From Chryseobacterium gallinarum (GTDB lineage: Bacteria > Bacteroidota > Bacteroidia > Flavobacteriales > Weeksellaceae): a stretch of DNA of 64,000 bases. Position 1 is the first letter of the stretch. Every line of letters starts with the position of its first letter. The stretch is from positions 3,042,001 through 3,106,000 of the forward strand of contig NZ_CP009928.1 of the NCBI RefSeq assembly GCF_001021975.1. The letters run 5' to 3'. Position numbers and translations under genes: made by a program. A model generated the notes under the pieces. That model was not told the origin of the DNA, did not search any database, and saw only the letters and a list, made by a program, of their open reading frames with translations. This document shows positions 21,000 through 29,700 of the stretch, piece by piece.

Positions 21000-21563
21000 A
21001 TGAAAATGTTTAAACAGGCAATAGTGCTGGCTGGAATTTTAACAGCAGGTATAGCAAGCGCTCAAAGTGCACAAATGAACAATATGATCAAAGTAGGCGC
21101 AAATGTTGGTTTAGCAGTTCCCGCAGATAACCTTTCTGCAGCCGTTGGAGTAGATGTTGCTTATCAGAACCTTATTACTCCCGGATTTGGATTAGGTATC
21201 GCTTCAGGATATACTCATTATTTCGGAAAAGAAAACAATGGTTATAAAAACAATGATGTAGGAGTGGTTCCTGTAGCTGCCTTAATCAGGATTTATCCTA
21301 AACAGACAGGTTTCTATTTCGGGACAGATTTAGGATACGGATTCCTGGTAGGTGACAAGCAGGTGGCTTCCAACACGAATGTGGAAAGAGCTGGCGGAGG
21401 ATTTTACCTGAAACCGGAAATCGGATACCACAACAGAGACTGGAACTTTTTCGTACAATACCAGAAGGTTTTTGTAGGAACAAAAGGTGATTTGCCAGGA
21501 CAGGACTATAATGTGGGGAATATCGGAGTTGGATTCGGTTATAATATTCCATTAGGAAAGTAG
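21000..21563 (+). CDS. Small outer-membrane beta-barrel protein
   Basis: A 187-residue protein starting MKMFKQAIVLAGILTAGIAS with signal cleavage after SAQ or nearby. Alternating strands such as GFGLGIASGYTHYFG, AALIRIYPKQTGFYFGTDLG and a last strand NVGNIGVGFGYNIPLGK suggest an 8-strand barrel. The frame is open from 20949, but the ATG at 21000 begins the signal peptide. A sigma-54-like element precedes it and a terminator follows it, so it is a single-gene unit. Function unknown. Confidence 0.75.
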   Translation: MKMFKQAIVLAGILTAGIASAQSAQMNNMIKVGANVGLAVPADNLSAAVGVDVAYQNLITPGFGLGIASGYTHYFGKENNGYKNNDVGVVPVAALIRIYPKQTGFYFGTDLGYGFLVGDKQVASNTNVERAGGGFYLKPEIGYHNRDWNFFVQYQKVFVGTKGDLPGQDYNVGNIGVGFGYNIPLGK

Positions 21564-21591
21564 TTAGATTTAATATAAACAATTATTAACC

Positions 21592-21623
21592 AAACCTTTT
21601 CACGAAAGTGGAAAGGTTTTTTT
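21592..21623 (+). terminator. Terminator of the outer-membrane protein gene
   Basis: AAACCTTTTCAC pairs with GTGGAAAGGTTT around a GAAA tetraloop and is followed by a T run. Confidence 0.85.
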
Positions 21624-21676
21624 CTTCTCTGCAGGATTTACAAAAACAATTATTATATTTGGTAAAATTTGAGGTT

Positions 21677-22725
21677 ATGATTCTGAATCCAAAATTTCCA
21701 CTTTATTTACCAGGAGTAGAGAACAGTAATAATGATAATGTTTCTATCATTGGAGCAAGTCTCCGTGAAGACACCACAATCTTGGGCTATTTTGTTTCCG
21801 GTAACAAAGGTCTTGAGATAAAAATCCAAAATACATATAATACCAAAGAATATTCTTCTTTTGCTGATATTTTAAGGAAGTTTATTCAGGATAATCAGCT
21901 GGAAAATGTAAAACGTCTGGGAATGGCCGTGCCGGGTCCGGTTCTTAACGGAAAAAGCAGCCCTGCACGATTAGGCTGGAATTTAGATATCGAAGAGTAT
22001 AAAAAAGATTTCGGGTTTGAGAAAGCAGATATGCTGAATGACCTTGAAGCTTCTGCCTATGGAATGGCTCTTCTGGAAGATAATGATCTTGAAGCCATTT
22101 ATACCAGTGGCCACCTGGAAAAAGGAAATGTGGCTATTCTTGCCCCGGGGAACGGGCTTGGAGAAGCAGGGTATTTCTTCGACGGAAAAAATTTAAGGCC
22201 TTTTGCTACAGAAGGAGGGCATTCTGAGTTTTCACCGAGAACCAATGTAGAAGTTGAATTTTACCAGTTTCTGAATAATATCTACGGAATTGTAAGCTGG
22301 AAAATGTACTTTCAAAATCAGGATTGTTTAATATCTATAGATTTTTAAGAGACGTAAAAAGACATCCTGAGCCTGAATGGCTGGGAGAGCGTCTTGCCGG
22401 CGGAAATTTCGCAGAAGAACTTTACAAGGCTGCTGTAGAAGAAAATGTATTGATCTGTAAAATTGCATTGGACACTTTCCTTGAATTCTTAGCAAGAGAA
22501 GCAAATAACCTGACATTGAAGCTAAAAGCCACCGGAGGTCTGCTGATTGCAGGAGATATCCCTCAGTTGGTCATCCAATACATTGATAAGGATAAATTCT
22601 ATGAAAAATTCAAGATCAGTGACAAAATGGAAGAAATGCTGAAAAATATTCCGATATATCTGGTGAAACAAAACCATACCGCATTAAAAGGAGTGGCGCT
22701 CTATACGGCTTACTACCAAGATTAG
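21677..22725 (+). pseudogene. glk: Glucokinase, frameshifted by a 1-base deletion
   Basis: Glucokinase of the bacterial Glk (PF02685) type, which phosphorylates glucose with ATP. The first frame runs from ATG 21677 (MILNPKFPLYLPGVENSNND) through LGMAVPGPVLNG, MLNDLEASAYGMALL, AILAPGNGLGEAGYF and EGGHSEFSPR. It ends correctly at IYGIVSW and then runs into KMYFQNQDCLISIDF and a stop at 22348. The +1 frame resumes at the same place as ENVLSKSGLFNIYRFLRDVK if one G is added after TGG at 22300, and then continues to ALKGVALYTAYYQD at 22725. Apart from this the gene is complete and well preserved, so the loss is very recent or is a sequencing error. Confidence 0.88.
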
Positions 22726-22730
22726 CATAC

Positions 22731-22757
22731 AAACTCCGGTTTATCCGGAGTTTTTTT
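22731..22757 (+). terminator. Terminator after glk
   Basis: AAACTCCGG and CCGGAGTTT around TTTAT, followed by TTTT. Confidence 0.85.
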
Positions 22758-22830
22758 ATGACCTGATATTATTCATAAAAATAATTGAAATTCTTGATAT
22801 ACATCAATGAAATCTATTGTGTAAGTTGGC

Positions 22831-22838
22831 TACCTTTG
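22831..22838 (+). promoter_or_regulatory. -7 promoter element of the first YceI gene
   Basis: TACCTTTG matches the Bacteroidota -7 consensus TAnnTTTG and is 32 bases before the ATG. I see no convincing TTG at 18-19 bases upstream. Confidence 0.4.
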
Positions 22839-22869
22839 TGTTGTTAAAATAAATAAACAATTCTATTCA

Positions 22870-23436
22870 ATGAAAAAAATATTTTTACTGGCAGTGTTAG
22901 CTGGTGGTTTAGCTTTCGGACAGACTAAAAAAGTGGTAGCATCTGATATTCACTGGTGGGGATACAAAGTAGCAAAATCTGAGGCAAGCTCTCATGACGG
23001 AACTATTAAAGTAAAATCAGGAGACATGGTGATGAAAGGAAATCAATTAGTAGGGGGAAGCTTTGTTTTGGATATGACTTCTATCAATGCAACTGACCTT
23101 ACAGGGGAATATCAGCAAAAATTAAACGGGCACCTTAAAAACGGTGATTTCTTTGAAGTGGAGAAGTACCCGACTGCTACTTTCAAAATTACCGGTGTAA
23201 AGAAAAACAACGATAAGACCTATAATTCTTTAGTAACAGGAAACCTTACCGTAAAAGGAAAAACAAATCCAGTTACTTTCCCTGCAAAAATTGCTTACAG
23301 CAAAGGAGTAGTAAGTTTAGTATCCAACAAATTCTCTTTCGACAGACAGAAATTTGATGTAGCATACAAGTCTACTATGCAGGATGTTTTTGTGAAAGAT
23401 GATATTGATATGGTAGTAAAGGTGACTGCTCAATAA
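22870..23436 (+). CDS. YceI-family periplasmic protein, copy 1
   Basis: A 188-residue secreted protein. The signal peptide MKKIFLLAVLAGGLAFGQ is followed by the YceI lipocalin-like barrel: HWWGYKVAKSEASSHDGTIK, GGSFVLDMTSINATDL, LKNGDFFEVEKYPTATFKIT and SFDRQKFDVAY. YceI proteins bind isoprenoid or other lipid-like molecules; the ligand here is not known. A terminator separates it from the next, similar gene, so they are tandem paralogues, each with its own end signal. Confidence 0.9.
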   Translation: MKKIFLLAVLAGGLAFGQTKKVVASDIHWWGYKVAKSEASSHDGTIKVKSGDMVMKGNQLVGGSFVLDMTSINATDLTGEYQQKLNGHLKNGDFFEVEKYPTATFKITGVKKNNDKTYNSLVTGNLTVKGKTNPVTFPAKIAYSKGVVSLVSNKFSFDRQKFDVAYKSTMQDVFVKDDIDMVVKVTAQ

Positions 23437-23457
23437 ATTAATCAAAAAAAGATTGTT

Positions 23458-23488
23458 AAAAGTGTAGAAGTTCTACACTTTTTTTTAT
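23458..23488 (+). terminator. Terminator between the two YceI genes
   Basis: AAAAGTGTAGAA and TTCTACACTTTT form a near-perfect stem followed by a T run. Confidence 0.85.
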
Positions 23489-23514
23489 TTTTGTTGAATT
23501 GTAAATAAAAAAGA

Positions 23515-24144
23515 ATGAAAAGATTACTATTGTTTGCTATGGTGTGCGCAAGCATATCATTTGTTTCTGCACAAAAGAAATTTGATAAAGTTTCAAAAGT
23601 GACTTCATCAGAGATCAGATGGTGGGGATACAAAGTTGTAAAAACCGAAGCCTCATCCCATTCAGGAACGGTAAAGCTTAAGAGTGGAAAATTCAACTTT
23701 GATAAAACTGTTTTGGTGGACGGAGAGTTTGTAATAGATATGAGAAGCCTGATGGCGGGCGATGTTTCTGATGAAGACCAGATCAAGCTTACTAATGACC
23801 TGAAGAGTACCAACTTTTTTGAAGTGAAAAAATTCCCGGTTGCCAAATTCCATTTGACTAAAATTATTCCTTTAGCAAACAGTGAATATAATTCTACCGT
23901 ATATGGAGACCTTACACTTAAAGGGGTGAGAAAAACAATTTCTTTCCCTGCCAATGTTTATGTTACTCAGTTTACGGTAGTGATTGAATCTGCAAAGTTC
24001 TCCCTAAACAGAAGGGATTTTAAAGTATTCTATCAATCTTCGCTGAAAGATTATTTCATTAAAAATGAAATGGATATTCAATTTAAAGTTTCTACCGAGA
24101 CTTTGGATAATGATAACAGGATTCCGGTAAAGAAAAAGAAATAA
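23515..24144 (+). CDS. YceI-family periplasmic protein, copy 2
   Basis: A 209-residue secreted protein. The signal is MKRLLLFAMVCASISFVSAQ. The same blocks as in copy 1 appear: EIRWWGYKVVKTEASSHSGT, DGEFVIDMRSLMAGDV, DLKSTNFFEVKKFPVAKFHL and SLNRRDFKVFYQSSLKDYF. The C-terminus is longer and basic (RIPVKKKK). It is a tandem duplicate that has diverged clearly, so the two copies may have different ligands. Confidence 0.9.
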   Translation: MKRLLLFAMVCASISFVSAQKKFDKVSKVTSSEIRWWGYKVVKTEASSHSGTVKLKSGKFNFDKTVLVDGEFVIDMRSLMAGDVSDEDQIKLTNDLKSTNFFEVKKFPVAKFHLTKIIPLANSEYNSTVYGDLTLKGVRKTISFPANVYVTQFTVVIESAKFSLNRRDFKVFYQSSLKDYFIKNEMDIQFKVSTETLDNDNRIPVKKKK

Positions 24145-24169
24145 GAGTATACACATACTATAGATATGG

Positions 24170-24201
24170 AAAGAGCAGTTCAGATGGACTGTTCTTTTTT
24201 T
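24170..24201 (+). terminator. Terminator after the second YceI gene
   Basis: AAGAGCAGTTC and GGACTGTTCTTT pair (with G-U pairs) and a T run follows. Confidence 0.75.
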
Positions 24202-24327
24202 ATGAAAAAAATGATCAATAATTGAACGTTACAATAAAAGAGAATGTTAGTGTTCATAGCATATGCAATCTGAAATTCTATAGGTTTTATTAAATGCCTG
24301 TTTTGATATTTTTTTTAAATTAGTCCT

Positions 24328-24975
24328 ATGAAAATTTATATCGTAAGCGGTCTTGGAGCAGATTTTAAAGTCCTTGAAAGACTGGAGTTTCCCAGGCACT
24401 GTGAATTGATTTTTATAGATTGGCTTATTCCGGAAAAAAATGAACCTTTTCATAAGTACGTGGAAAGAATGGCAGAAAAGGTGGATGATTCGGAGCCGTT
24501 CTGTTTATTAGGGTATTCTTTTGGCGGGATTATGGTACAGGAAATCAACCGGCTGAAACCTGCCGAAAAAGTCGTGATCCTGGGAAGCATAAAATCTGAT
24601 AAAGAAAAATCCAGGTTTATCAAAACTGGAGAAGTTACCAAAATCCCACGATTACTTCCGGTAGGGTTATTTAATGATAAAGCCACCAATTTATACGCCA
24701 GCCTCAGAAAACTTTTTGATCCTAAAAATCCCAGGCTCCTTCAGTATTTCAGGGTAAAAGATCCATATTACCTGAAATGGTCTGTAGAAAAAGTCGCTGA
24801 ATGGAAGTTTGAGGAAAATCCTAATGTTATTCAGATCCTGGGAGACAAGGATATTGTATTTCCGATCCGTTATTCAAAGCCCGATTATGTCATTAAAGGA
24901 GGAACCCATTTATTTCCAGCTACCAAATACAAAGAGGTCTCCAAAATATTATCTGAAATATTCAATGATAAATAG
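24328..24975 (+). CDS. Alpha/beta hydrolase
   Basis: A 215-residue protein with an alpha/beta-hydrolase fold. MKIYIVSGLGADFKVLERLE contains the oxyanion-hole region and CLLGYSFGGIMVQEI holds the nucleophile elbow G-Y-S-F-G-G (Ser about residue 65). A later Asp in ILGDKDIVFP and the His in IKGGTHLFP complete a credible Ser-Asp-His triad. Substrate unknown. It stands alone between the YceI genes and amt. Confidence 0.82.
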   Translation: MKIYIVSGLGADFKVLERLEFPRHCELIFIDWLIPEKNEPFHKYVERMAEKVDDSEPFCLLGYSFGGIMVQEINRLKPAEKVVILGSIKSDKEKSRFIKTGEVTKIPRLLPVGLFNDKATNLYASLRKLFDPKNPRLLQYFRVKDPYYLKWSVEKVAEWKFEENPNVIQILGDKDIVFPIRYSKPDYVIKGGTHLFPATKYKEVSKILSEIFNDK

Positions 24976-25076
24976 AAATATTATTATTTGGTAGTATTTT
25001 TATAGGGGTATTTGTAATAAAAATATGTTTTTATTGTATTTATGTTTAAATTTGATAGGGTTTAAATGTAAATTAT

Positions 25077-26423
25077 ATGAAAACAGGACTTAAGTGGATT
25101 GTCTCTTTCTGTATAATCAGTCTTGTGGCAGTCGGTGGTTTATTCTGGAATCCTTCCGTTACTGAGGATTCTTTTACCGGAGATTTCCTTGGTGAAGATA
25201 AAATTGTAGGAGCAGATGTTGCCTGGATTCTTGCGGCGGCAGGTCTGGTGCTTCTTATGACGCCCGGGCTTTCTTTCTTTTACGGGGGAATGGTAGGAAG
25301 GAAAAATATAATTTCCACTATGCTGCAAAGCTTTATTGCATTAGGGGTCATCTCTATTCTGTGGGTTGTTGTAGGTTTTTCATTATCTTTTGGGGAATCA
25401 TTAGGAATTACAATTTCCGGAAAACATTATGGAATCATCGGAAATCCGCTGACTTATCCGTTTTTTAAAGGAGTAGGAGGTTTGCCGCACCGGATGATGG
25501 CTTCTACAATTCCTTTTATTCTGTTTGCTCTATTCCAGATGAAATTTGCCGTTATAACCCCGGCCATTATTACAGGCTCTTTTGCAGAGCGGGTCCGTTT
25601 TATCTCTTATCTTTTATTCATTATTCTATTCTGTATTTTTATTTATACGCCGCTTTGTCACATGGTGTGGCATCCTGATGGTCTTCTGAATACATATTTC
25701 GGTGTAAAAGACTTTGCAGGAGGAACTGTAGTGCATATGAGTGCCGGGTTTGCAGCGTTAGCCGGGGCTTTGGTATTAGGCAATCGGAAAAATCCCCACC
25801 ATGAGCCGTCAAACATTCCTTATGTTCTCCTGGGAACAGGGATGCTGTGGTTCGGATGGTTTGGATTCAATGCCGGTTCAGCATTAAGTGCTTCTGCTTC
25901 CGCGGCGTCAGCATTTGGTACCACCACAATTGCTTCCGCTTCCGCAATGATGACATGGATTTTTTTCGACAGAATCAATGGAAGAAGTATATCAGCACTG
26001 GGCGCCTGTATCGGTGCTGTTGTTGGATTGGTGGCTATTACTCCTGGCTGTGGTTTTGTCAGCATTCAGGAAAGTCTTTTTATAGGGTTTATTTCAGCAA
26101 TAGTTTCCAATATGATGGTCAATTGGAAGGCTTTAAAAAAGATCGATGATACCCTGGACGTATTCGCATGCCATGGAGTAGGAGGAATTATGGGAATGAT
26201 CCTGACGGCTGTTTTTGCACATGGTGAGAAAGCAAGTCTTCTTCATGGAGGAATAGAGGTTTTTCTTCATCATATGATTGCTTTGGCTTTAGTATCTGTC
26301 TTTACGTTTTCCGGTTCATTGCTTTTATATAAAATTACAGATTCTATCATCCCGTTACGGGTATCAGAAGAATCAGAAAACAAAGGGCTTGACCTTTCAC
26401 AGCATGGAGAGCGCTTTAATTGA
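25077..26423 (+). CDS. amt: Ammonium transporter
   Basis: A 448-residue Amt/Rh channel with about 11-12 membrane helices. Marks: VAWILAAAGLVLLMTPGLSF, FYGGMVGRKNIISTM, PAIITGSFAERVRF, DFAGGTVVHMSAGFAALAGA, GWFGFNAGSALSASASAASA and DDTLDVFACHGVGGIMGMIL, the last carrying the pore histidine. The N-terminus has an extra hydrophobic stretch that may be a signal peptide. No glnK gene follows, unlike in many bacteria, so the PII partner, if any, is encoded elsewhere. Confidence 0.95.
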   Translation: MKTGLKWIVSFCIISLVAVGGLFWNPSVTEDSFTGDFLGEDKIVGADVAWILAAAGLVLLMTPGLSFFYGGMVGRKNIISTMLQSFIALGVISILWVVVGFSLSFGESLGITISGKHYGIIGNPLTYPFFKGVGGLPHRMMASTIPFILFALFQMKFAVITPAIITGSFAERVRFISYLLFIILFCIFIYTPLCHMVWHPDGLLNTYFGVKDFAGGTVVHMSAGFAALAGALVLGNRKNPHHEPSNIPYVLLGTGMLWFGWFGFNAGSALSASASAASAFGTTTIASASAMMTWIFFDRINGRSISALGACIGAVVGLVAITPGCGFVSIQESLFIGFISAIVSNMMVNWKALKKIDDTLDVFACHGVGGIMGMILTAVFAHGEKASLLHGGIEVFLHHMIALALVSVFTFSGSLLLYKITDSIIPLRVSEESENKGLDLSQHGERFN

Positions 26424-26573
26424 GATCCAGAAATGAAAGTTGTGACGAATTGCACAAATACTTATTATAAACTCACCGTAATGGTTATAAAAGTTAATCA
26501 ATCTAGCATCTAATACGCTTTTTATTAAGATTTATCATGTATCTTTGTTTTTGAGGAAAATGACGAATCATTT

Positions 26574-27992
26574 ATGGAATCAATATCGGTTTTTGAGATT
26601 ATTAAAGTTGGAATAGGACCATCCAGTTCGCACACGATGGGACCATGGAATGCTGCTTCTGCATTCATCAGGATTATAAAAAGGGAGAGGTCAATAGAAG
26701 AGGTAAAAGAGGTTTTCCTTGAGTTTTTTGGTTCTTTAGCTAAAACCGGAATCGGACACGGAACAGATATCGCCGGGATGCTGGGACTGAATGGTGAAGA
26801 TTTTAAAACTATTGACACATCAAAAATTGATGAGAAAATAGAAAACATAAAAAGAAACCAGATCATTAACCTTGGAGGTGAGAAGGAGATTCCTTTTGTC
26901 TACGGGTACCATCTTGTTTTAAATATGCAGAAATCTCTTGATTTTCATCCTAACGGAATGATTTTCAGGGCTGTTTTTGAAGATGGAACTGAGCTGGTTC
27001 AGGATTTTTATTCCGTAGGCGGAGGGTTTATTGCCAGCCAGGAGAAAAATTCCATACAAAAACATTGTATACGTACCTTATATCCTTGCCATCACGGATC
27101 AGATATTGCAAAATATTGCCAGAAATTAGGGTTCAACAAAATTTCGGATTTGATTTTAATTAATGAAGAAAGCTGGAGAACGCAGGAAGAAACGAGACAG
27201 GAGGCGCTTTACATCTGGCAGCAAATCAAAGAATGTATTTATAAAGGTGTAAATAAAGAAGGTATCCTTCCGGGAGGACTGAATGTTTCCAGAAGAGCAG
27301 CAGGGCTGAACAAAAAGCTTTTAGGAGATAAGATTTATAAAAATATTGATGAATGGTTCAGGCTTGTTGTAGATGCAGAGGAAAACTTCACGAATATCAA
27401 TAAATGGATAGCGTGTTTTGCCCTGGCAGTGAATGAAGAGAATGCAAGCTTCGGGAGAATCATTACAGCCCCTACCAATGGAGCCAGTGGTGTGATTCCG
27501 GCAGTTCTGATGTATTCCCAGGCCTTTACAGATGCTGTAAGTGATGATGATATTGTACGTTTCCTTCTGGTAGCAGGAGAAATCGGAACGTTATTCAAGA
27601 AAAATGCAACCATTTCAGCTGCAATGGGAGGCTGTCAGGCTGAAATAGGAGTATCTTCAGCAATGGCAGCTGCCGGTCTTACGGAAATCCTGGGAGGCAA
27701 TGTAGGTCAGGTATTGATGGCTGCAGAAATAGCGATGGAACACCATCTTGGGCTGACCTGTGATCCTATCAAAGGACTTGTGCAGATTCCTTGTATTGAA
27801 AGGAATACAATGGGAGCTATCAAAGCAATCACGGCCGCGAATATCGCTTTGGAAAGTGATCCTTCCAAAGCAAAAGTAACATTAGATGAAGTTATTCAGA
27901 CCATGTGGGAAACGGCACAATCCATGAGTGACCGCTTTAAGGAAACCTCCGAAGGGGGACTGGCTATCGCCGTGAATGTTCCTGAGTGCTAA
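26574..27992 (+). CDS. sdaA: L-serine ammonia-lyase, iron-sulfur type
   Basis: Converts L-serine to pyruvate and ammonia. The 472-residue single-chain enzyme begins SISVFEIIKVGIGPSSSHTM (beta domain). The alpha part has INKWIACFALAVNEENASFG, ITAPTNGASGVIPAVLMY, AAMGGCQAEIGVSSAMAAAG and HHLGLTCDPIKGLVQIPCIE, with cysteines that carry the [4Fe-4S] cluster. It follows amt by 150 bases on the same strand, with a TATCTTTG -7-like box at about 26536. A strong terminator follows. Confidence 0.93.
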   Translation: MESISVFEIIKVGIGPSSSHTMGPWNAASAFIRIIKRERSIEEVKEVFLEFFGSLAKTGIGHGTDIAGMLGLNGEDFKTIDTSKIDEKIENIKRNQIINLGGEKEIPFVYGYHLVLNMQKSLDFHPNGMIFRAVFEDGTELVQDFYSVGGGFIASQEKNSIQKHCIRTLYPCHHGSDIAKYCQKLGFNKISDLILINEESWRTQEETRQEALYIWQQIKECIYKGVNKEGILPGGLNVSRRAAGLNKKLLGDKIYKNIDEWFRLVVDAEENFTNINKWIACFALAVNEENASFGRIITAPTNGASGVIPAVLMYSQAFTDAVSDDDIVRFLLVAGEIGTLFKKNATISAAMGGCQAEIGVSSAMAAAGLTEILGGNVGQVLMAAEIAMEHHLGLTCDPIKGLVQIPCIERNTMGAIKAITAANIALESDPSKAKVTLDEVIQTMWETAQSMSDRFKETSEGGLAIAVNVPEC

Positions 27993-28014
27993 TGAGATAT
28001 ATTCTTAACAATAC

Positions 28015-28047
28015 AAAACCCCCGGACCGCAGGTCCGGGGGTTTTTC
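28015..28047. terminator. Bidirectional terminator between sdaA and tyrA
   Basis: AAAACCCCCGGACC, loop GCA, GGTCCGGGGGTTTTT: a very strong GC-rich stem with T runs on both strands, placed between converging genes. Confidence 0.9.
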
Positions 28048-28054
28048 TCTAGTC

Positions 28055-28897
28055 TTATCTTAATATTCCCCTGATCCTGTTGGCATTGGTGATCAACTCT
28101 TCAAGATATTCATAATTCTCTTTTTCCAAAGCGGATTTGAATTTTCTGAGCTGGGTAATGTGTTCATTTAAAACATCCAGTACATTTTCTTTATTCTGTT
28201 TAAAGATCGGTACCCACATTTCAGGATGGGATTTTGCCAGACGTACAGTACTGGAAAATCCTGAACTTGCCAGCTGGAAGATTGTTTCTTCTTCACGTTC
28301 CTTTTCAAGGACAGTGTTGGCCAGGGCATAAGAGGTAATATGTGAAATATGTGAAATATAAGCGGTATGGATGTCGTGGTCTTCTGCATTCATATAAATC
28401 TGATGCATGTCCAGGGCAGCCACAATTTTTTCAACGGTATTCAATGCGTCCTCAGCAGATTCTTCTTTATTACAAATGACTCCTGCTTTTCCGGAGAAGC
28501 TCTCGGAAATGGCAGACTTTGGACCGCTGTTTTCTGTCCCCCACATCGGATGGAAGGCTACAAACCTTGAGCGTTTCGGATGGTCTTTGACGGCGCCCAC
28601 AATTCCGGCCTTTGTAGATCCGGCATCCATCACGGTTTGTTGATCTGATACAAGATTTAAAACATCCGGTAATAATTTTCTGGCTGCATCTACCGGAATA
28701 GCCATGATGATCAGGTCCGAGTTTTTGATTCCCTGATGCAGATCGGCTTCTGCATCAATGATTTTTAAATCTAAAGCCTCTTTAATATGCTGTTGGTTCT
28801 GGTCAATTCCATAAACAAAATCGGCAATGCCTTTTTCCCTTAATTTTAAAGCCATCGAGCCTCCGATTAATCCTACTCCTATAATACTTATTTTCAT
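28055..28897 (-). CDS. tyrA: Prephenate dehydrogenase
   Basis: Oxidative decarboxylation of prephenate to 4-hydroxyphenylpyruvate, for tyrosine. The 280-residue protein has the Rossmann start MKISIIGVGLIGGSMALKLR, DLIIMAIPVDAARKLLP, the signature FVAFHPMWGTENSGP and the catalytic His region MNAEDHDIHTAYISHISHIT. It lacks a fused chorismate mutase or ACT domain. The gene sits directly behind a Tyr-rich leader peptide and hairpin (28914-29021), so it is probably controlled by attenuation. Confidence 0.93.
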   Translation of the reverse strand: MKISIIGVGLIGGSMALKLREKGIADFVYGIDQNQQHIKEALDLKIIDAEADLHQGIKNSDLIIMAIPVDAARKLLPDVLNLVSDQQTVMDAGSTKAGIVGAVKDHPKRSRFVAFHPMWGTENSGPKSAISESFSGKAGVICNKEESAEDALNTVEKIVAALDMHQIYMNAEDHDIHTAYISHISHITSYALANTVLEKEREEETIFQLASSGFSSTVRLAKSHPEMWVPIFKQNKENVLDVLNEHITQLRKFKSALEKENYEYLEELITNANRIRGILR

Positions 28898-28913
28898 TTT
28901 TTAAATTTTTATA

Positions 28914-28944
28914 ATAAAAAAACCCCGTCCAGGACGAGGTTTTA
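28914..28944 (-). terminator. Attenuator hairpin upstream of tyrA
   Basis: On the minus strand AAAACCTCGTCC, one T, GGACGGGGTTTT pair and a T run follows, 17 bases before the tyrA ATG. An intrinsic terminator inside a 5' leader, right behind a Tyr-rich small frame, is the classic layout of an attenuator. An alternative pairing with GGGATAGGG in the leader is possible but imperfect. Confidence 0.7.
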
Positions 28945-28964
28945 AGTTATATTCATAAGAATCC

Positions 28965-29021
28965 CTATCCCAGATCTGAGCTAAAAATTCTATAATAATA
29001 TGTTCCTTTATTAAAATTCAC
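28965..29021 (-). CDS. Tyrosine-rich leader peptide of tyrA
   Basis: GTG at 29019-29021 opens an 18-codon frame, MNFNKGTYYYRIFSSDLG, ending at TAG 28965-28967. Three consecutive TAT (Tyr) codons and two Phe codons precede a gene of Tyr synthesis and an attenuator hairpin, so stalling at the Tyr codons would relieve termination. The start lies 4 bases behind a TACCTTCG -7 element (29026-29033), so the mRNA may begin at the start codon. The GTG start is inferred; there is no in-frame ATG. Confidence 0.65.
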   Translation of the reverse strand: MNFNKGTYYYRIFSSDLG

Positions 29022-29025
29022 AAAG

Positions 29026-29033
29026 CGAAGGTA
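29026..29033 (-). promoter_or_regulatory. -7 element of the tyrA leader transcript
   Basis: TACCTTCG on the minus strand resembles TAnnTTTG with one change. A -33 TTG is not clear at 19 bases (TTC is there instead). Confidence 0.4.
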
Positions 29034-29072
29034 TAAAATATTTTTGAAATCCGAAGATTTTCTTATCTAAAT

Positions 29073-29555
29073 TTAATCGGCACTGTGAATAATGGTTCTT
29101 TTCACTTTACCTCCCTGCTGTTCCAGTTCTAAAGTGGTCACTCCGCCTGCAAACAGGAATTCAATTTCAATTTTTTCCGGAGCCACCTTGTAGTGGATAG
29201 ATTCCAGGCCATCCTGATTGATTGTTTTTTCTACAGTGTGTCCGGGCAAATCCGGAAGCAACAGTTCTGCCTTTTCTATTTCATTTTCTTTAATGGTTTT
29301 TTGATATACTTCTTTAATGGTAGATTCCGGGAAAAAACATTCCTGCTCACTTCCATATTCAATGGTCTTTTCTGTACATTCCTTCAGAGCAGGTATTTCT
29401 TTGTTTTCAGGAGTCTTATATTCTGCAGCAGAAACTTTTGCAAGGCTACTGTCTTTTTTTTCGGAAGCTGTGGTTTTGCTTATAGTTTGTTTTGGATCGT
29501 TCTTGCATCCTGTTACCAGCAACAAAGCAAGAGCGATGAAACTCAATTTTTTCAT
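29073..29555 (-). CDS. Lipoprotein of unknown function
   Basis: A 160-residue protein starting MKKLSFIALALLLVTGCKND, a lipoprotein signal with Cys after VTG. The frame is open to 29720, but that part is not conserved in style and overlaps the neighbouring gene, so ATG 29553-29555 was chosen. The mature part has a Ser/Thr/Lys-rich linker and then ECTEKTIEYGSEQECFFPES and ELEQQGGKVKRTIIH. No known family recognised. It lies between the tyrA leader and a pair of unknown genes read in the same direction. Confidence 0.65.
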   Translation of the reverse strand: MKKLSFIALALLLVTGCKNDPKQTISKTTASEKKDSSLAKVSAAEYKTPENKEIPALKECTEKTIEYGSEQECFFPESTIKEVYQKTIKENEIEKAELLLPDLPGHTVEKTINQDGLESIHYKVAPEKIEIEFLFAGGVTTLELEQQGGKVKRTIIHSAD

Positions 29556-29700
29556 GAAGATTGAAATGTATGTTTTAAATTCTGAATTATTAATTACAGT
29601 CCTGTTTTTCGACTGGTTGGTAAAGATAAATGTTTTGTTTTTATTGATAGGGACTTTTAGAGGGGGCACAGGATATTTTCCTGCGAATGCTTCAGTTGGC

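Noticed and set aside
26433..26513. 26-codon frame upstream of sdaA as a possible leader peptide
   Set aside because: It has no run of serine or other relevant codons and no terminator hairpin between it and the gene.
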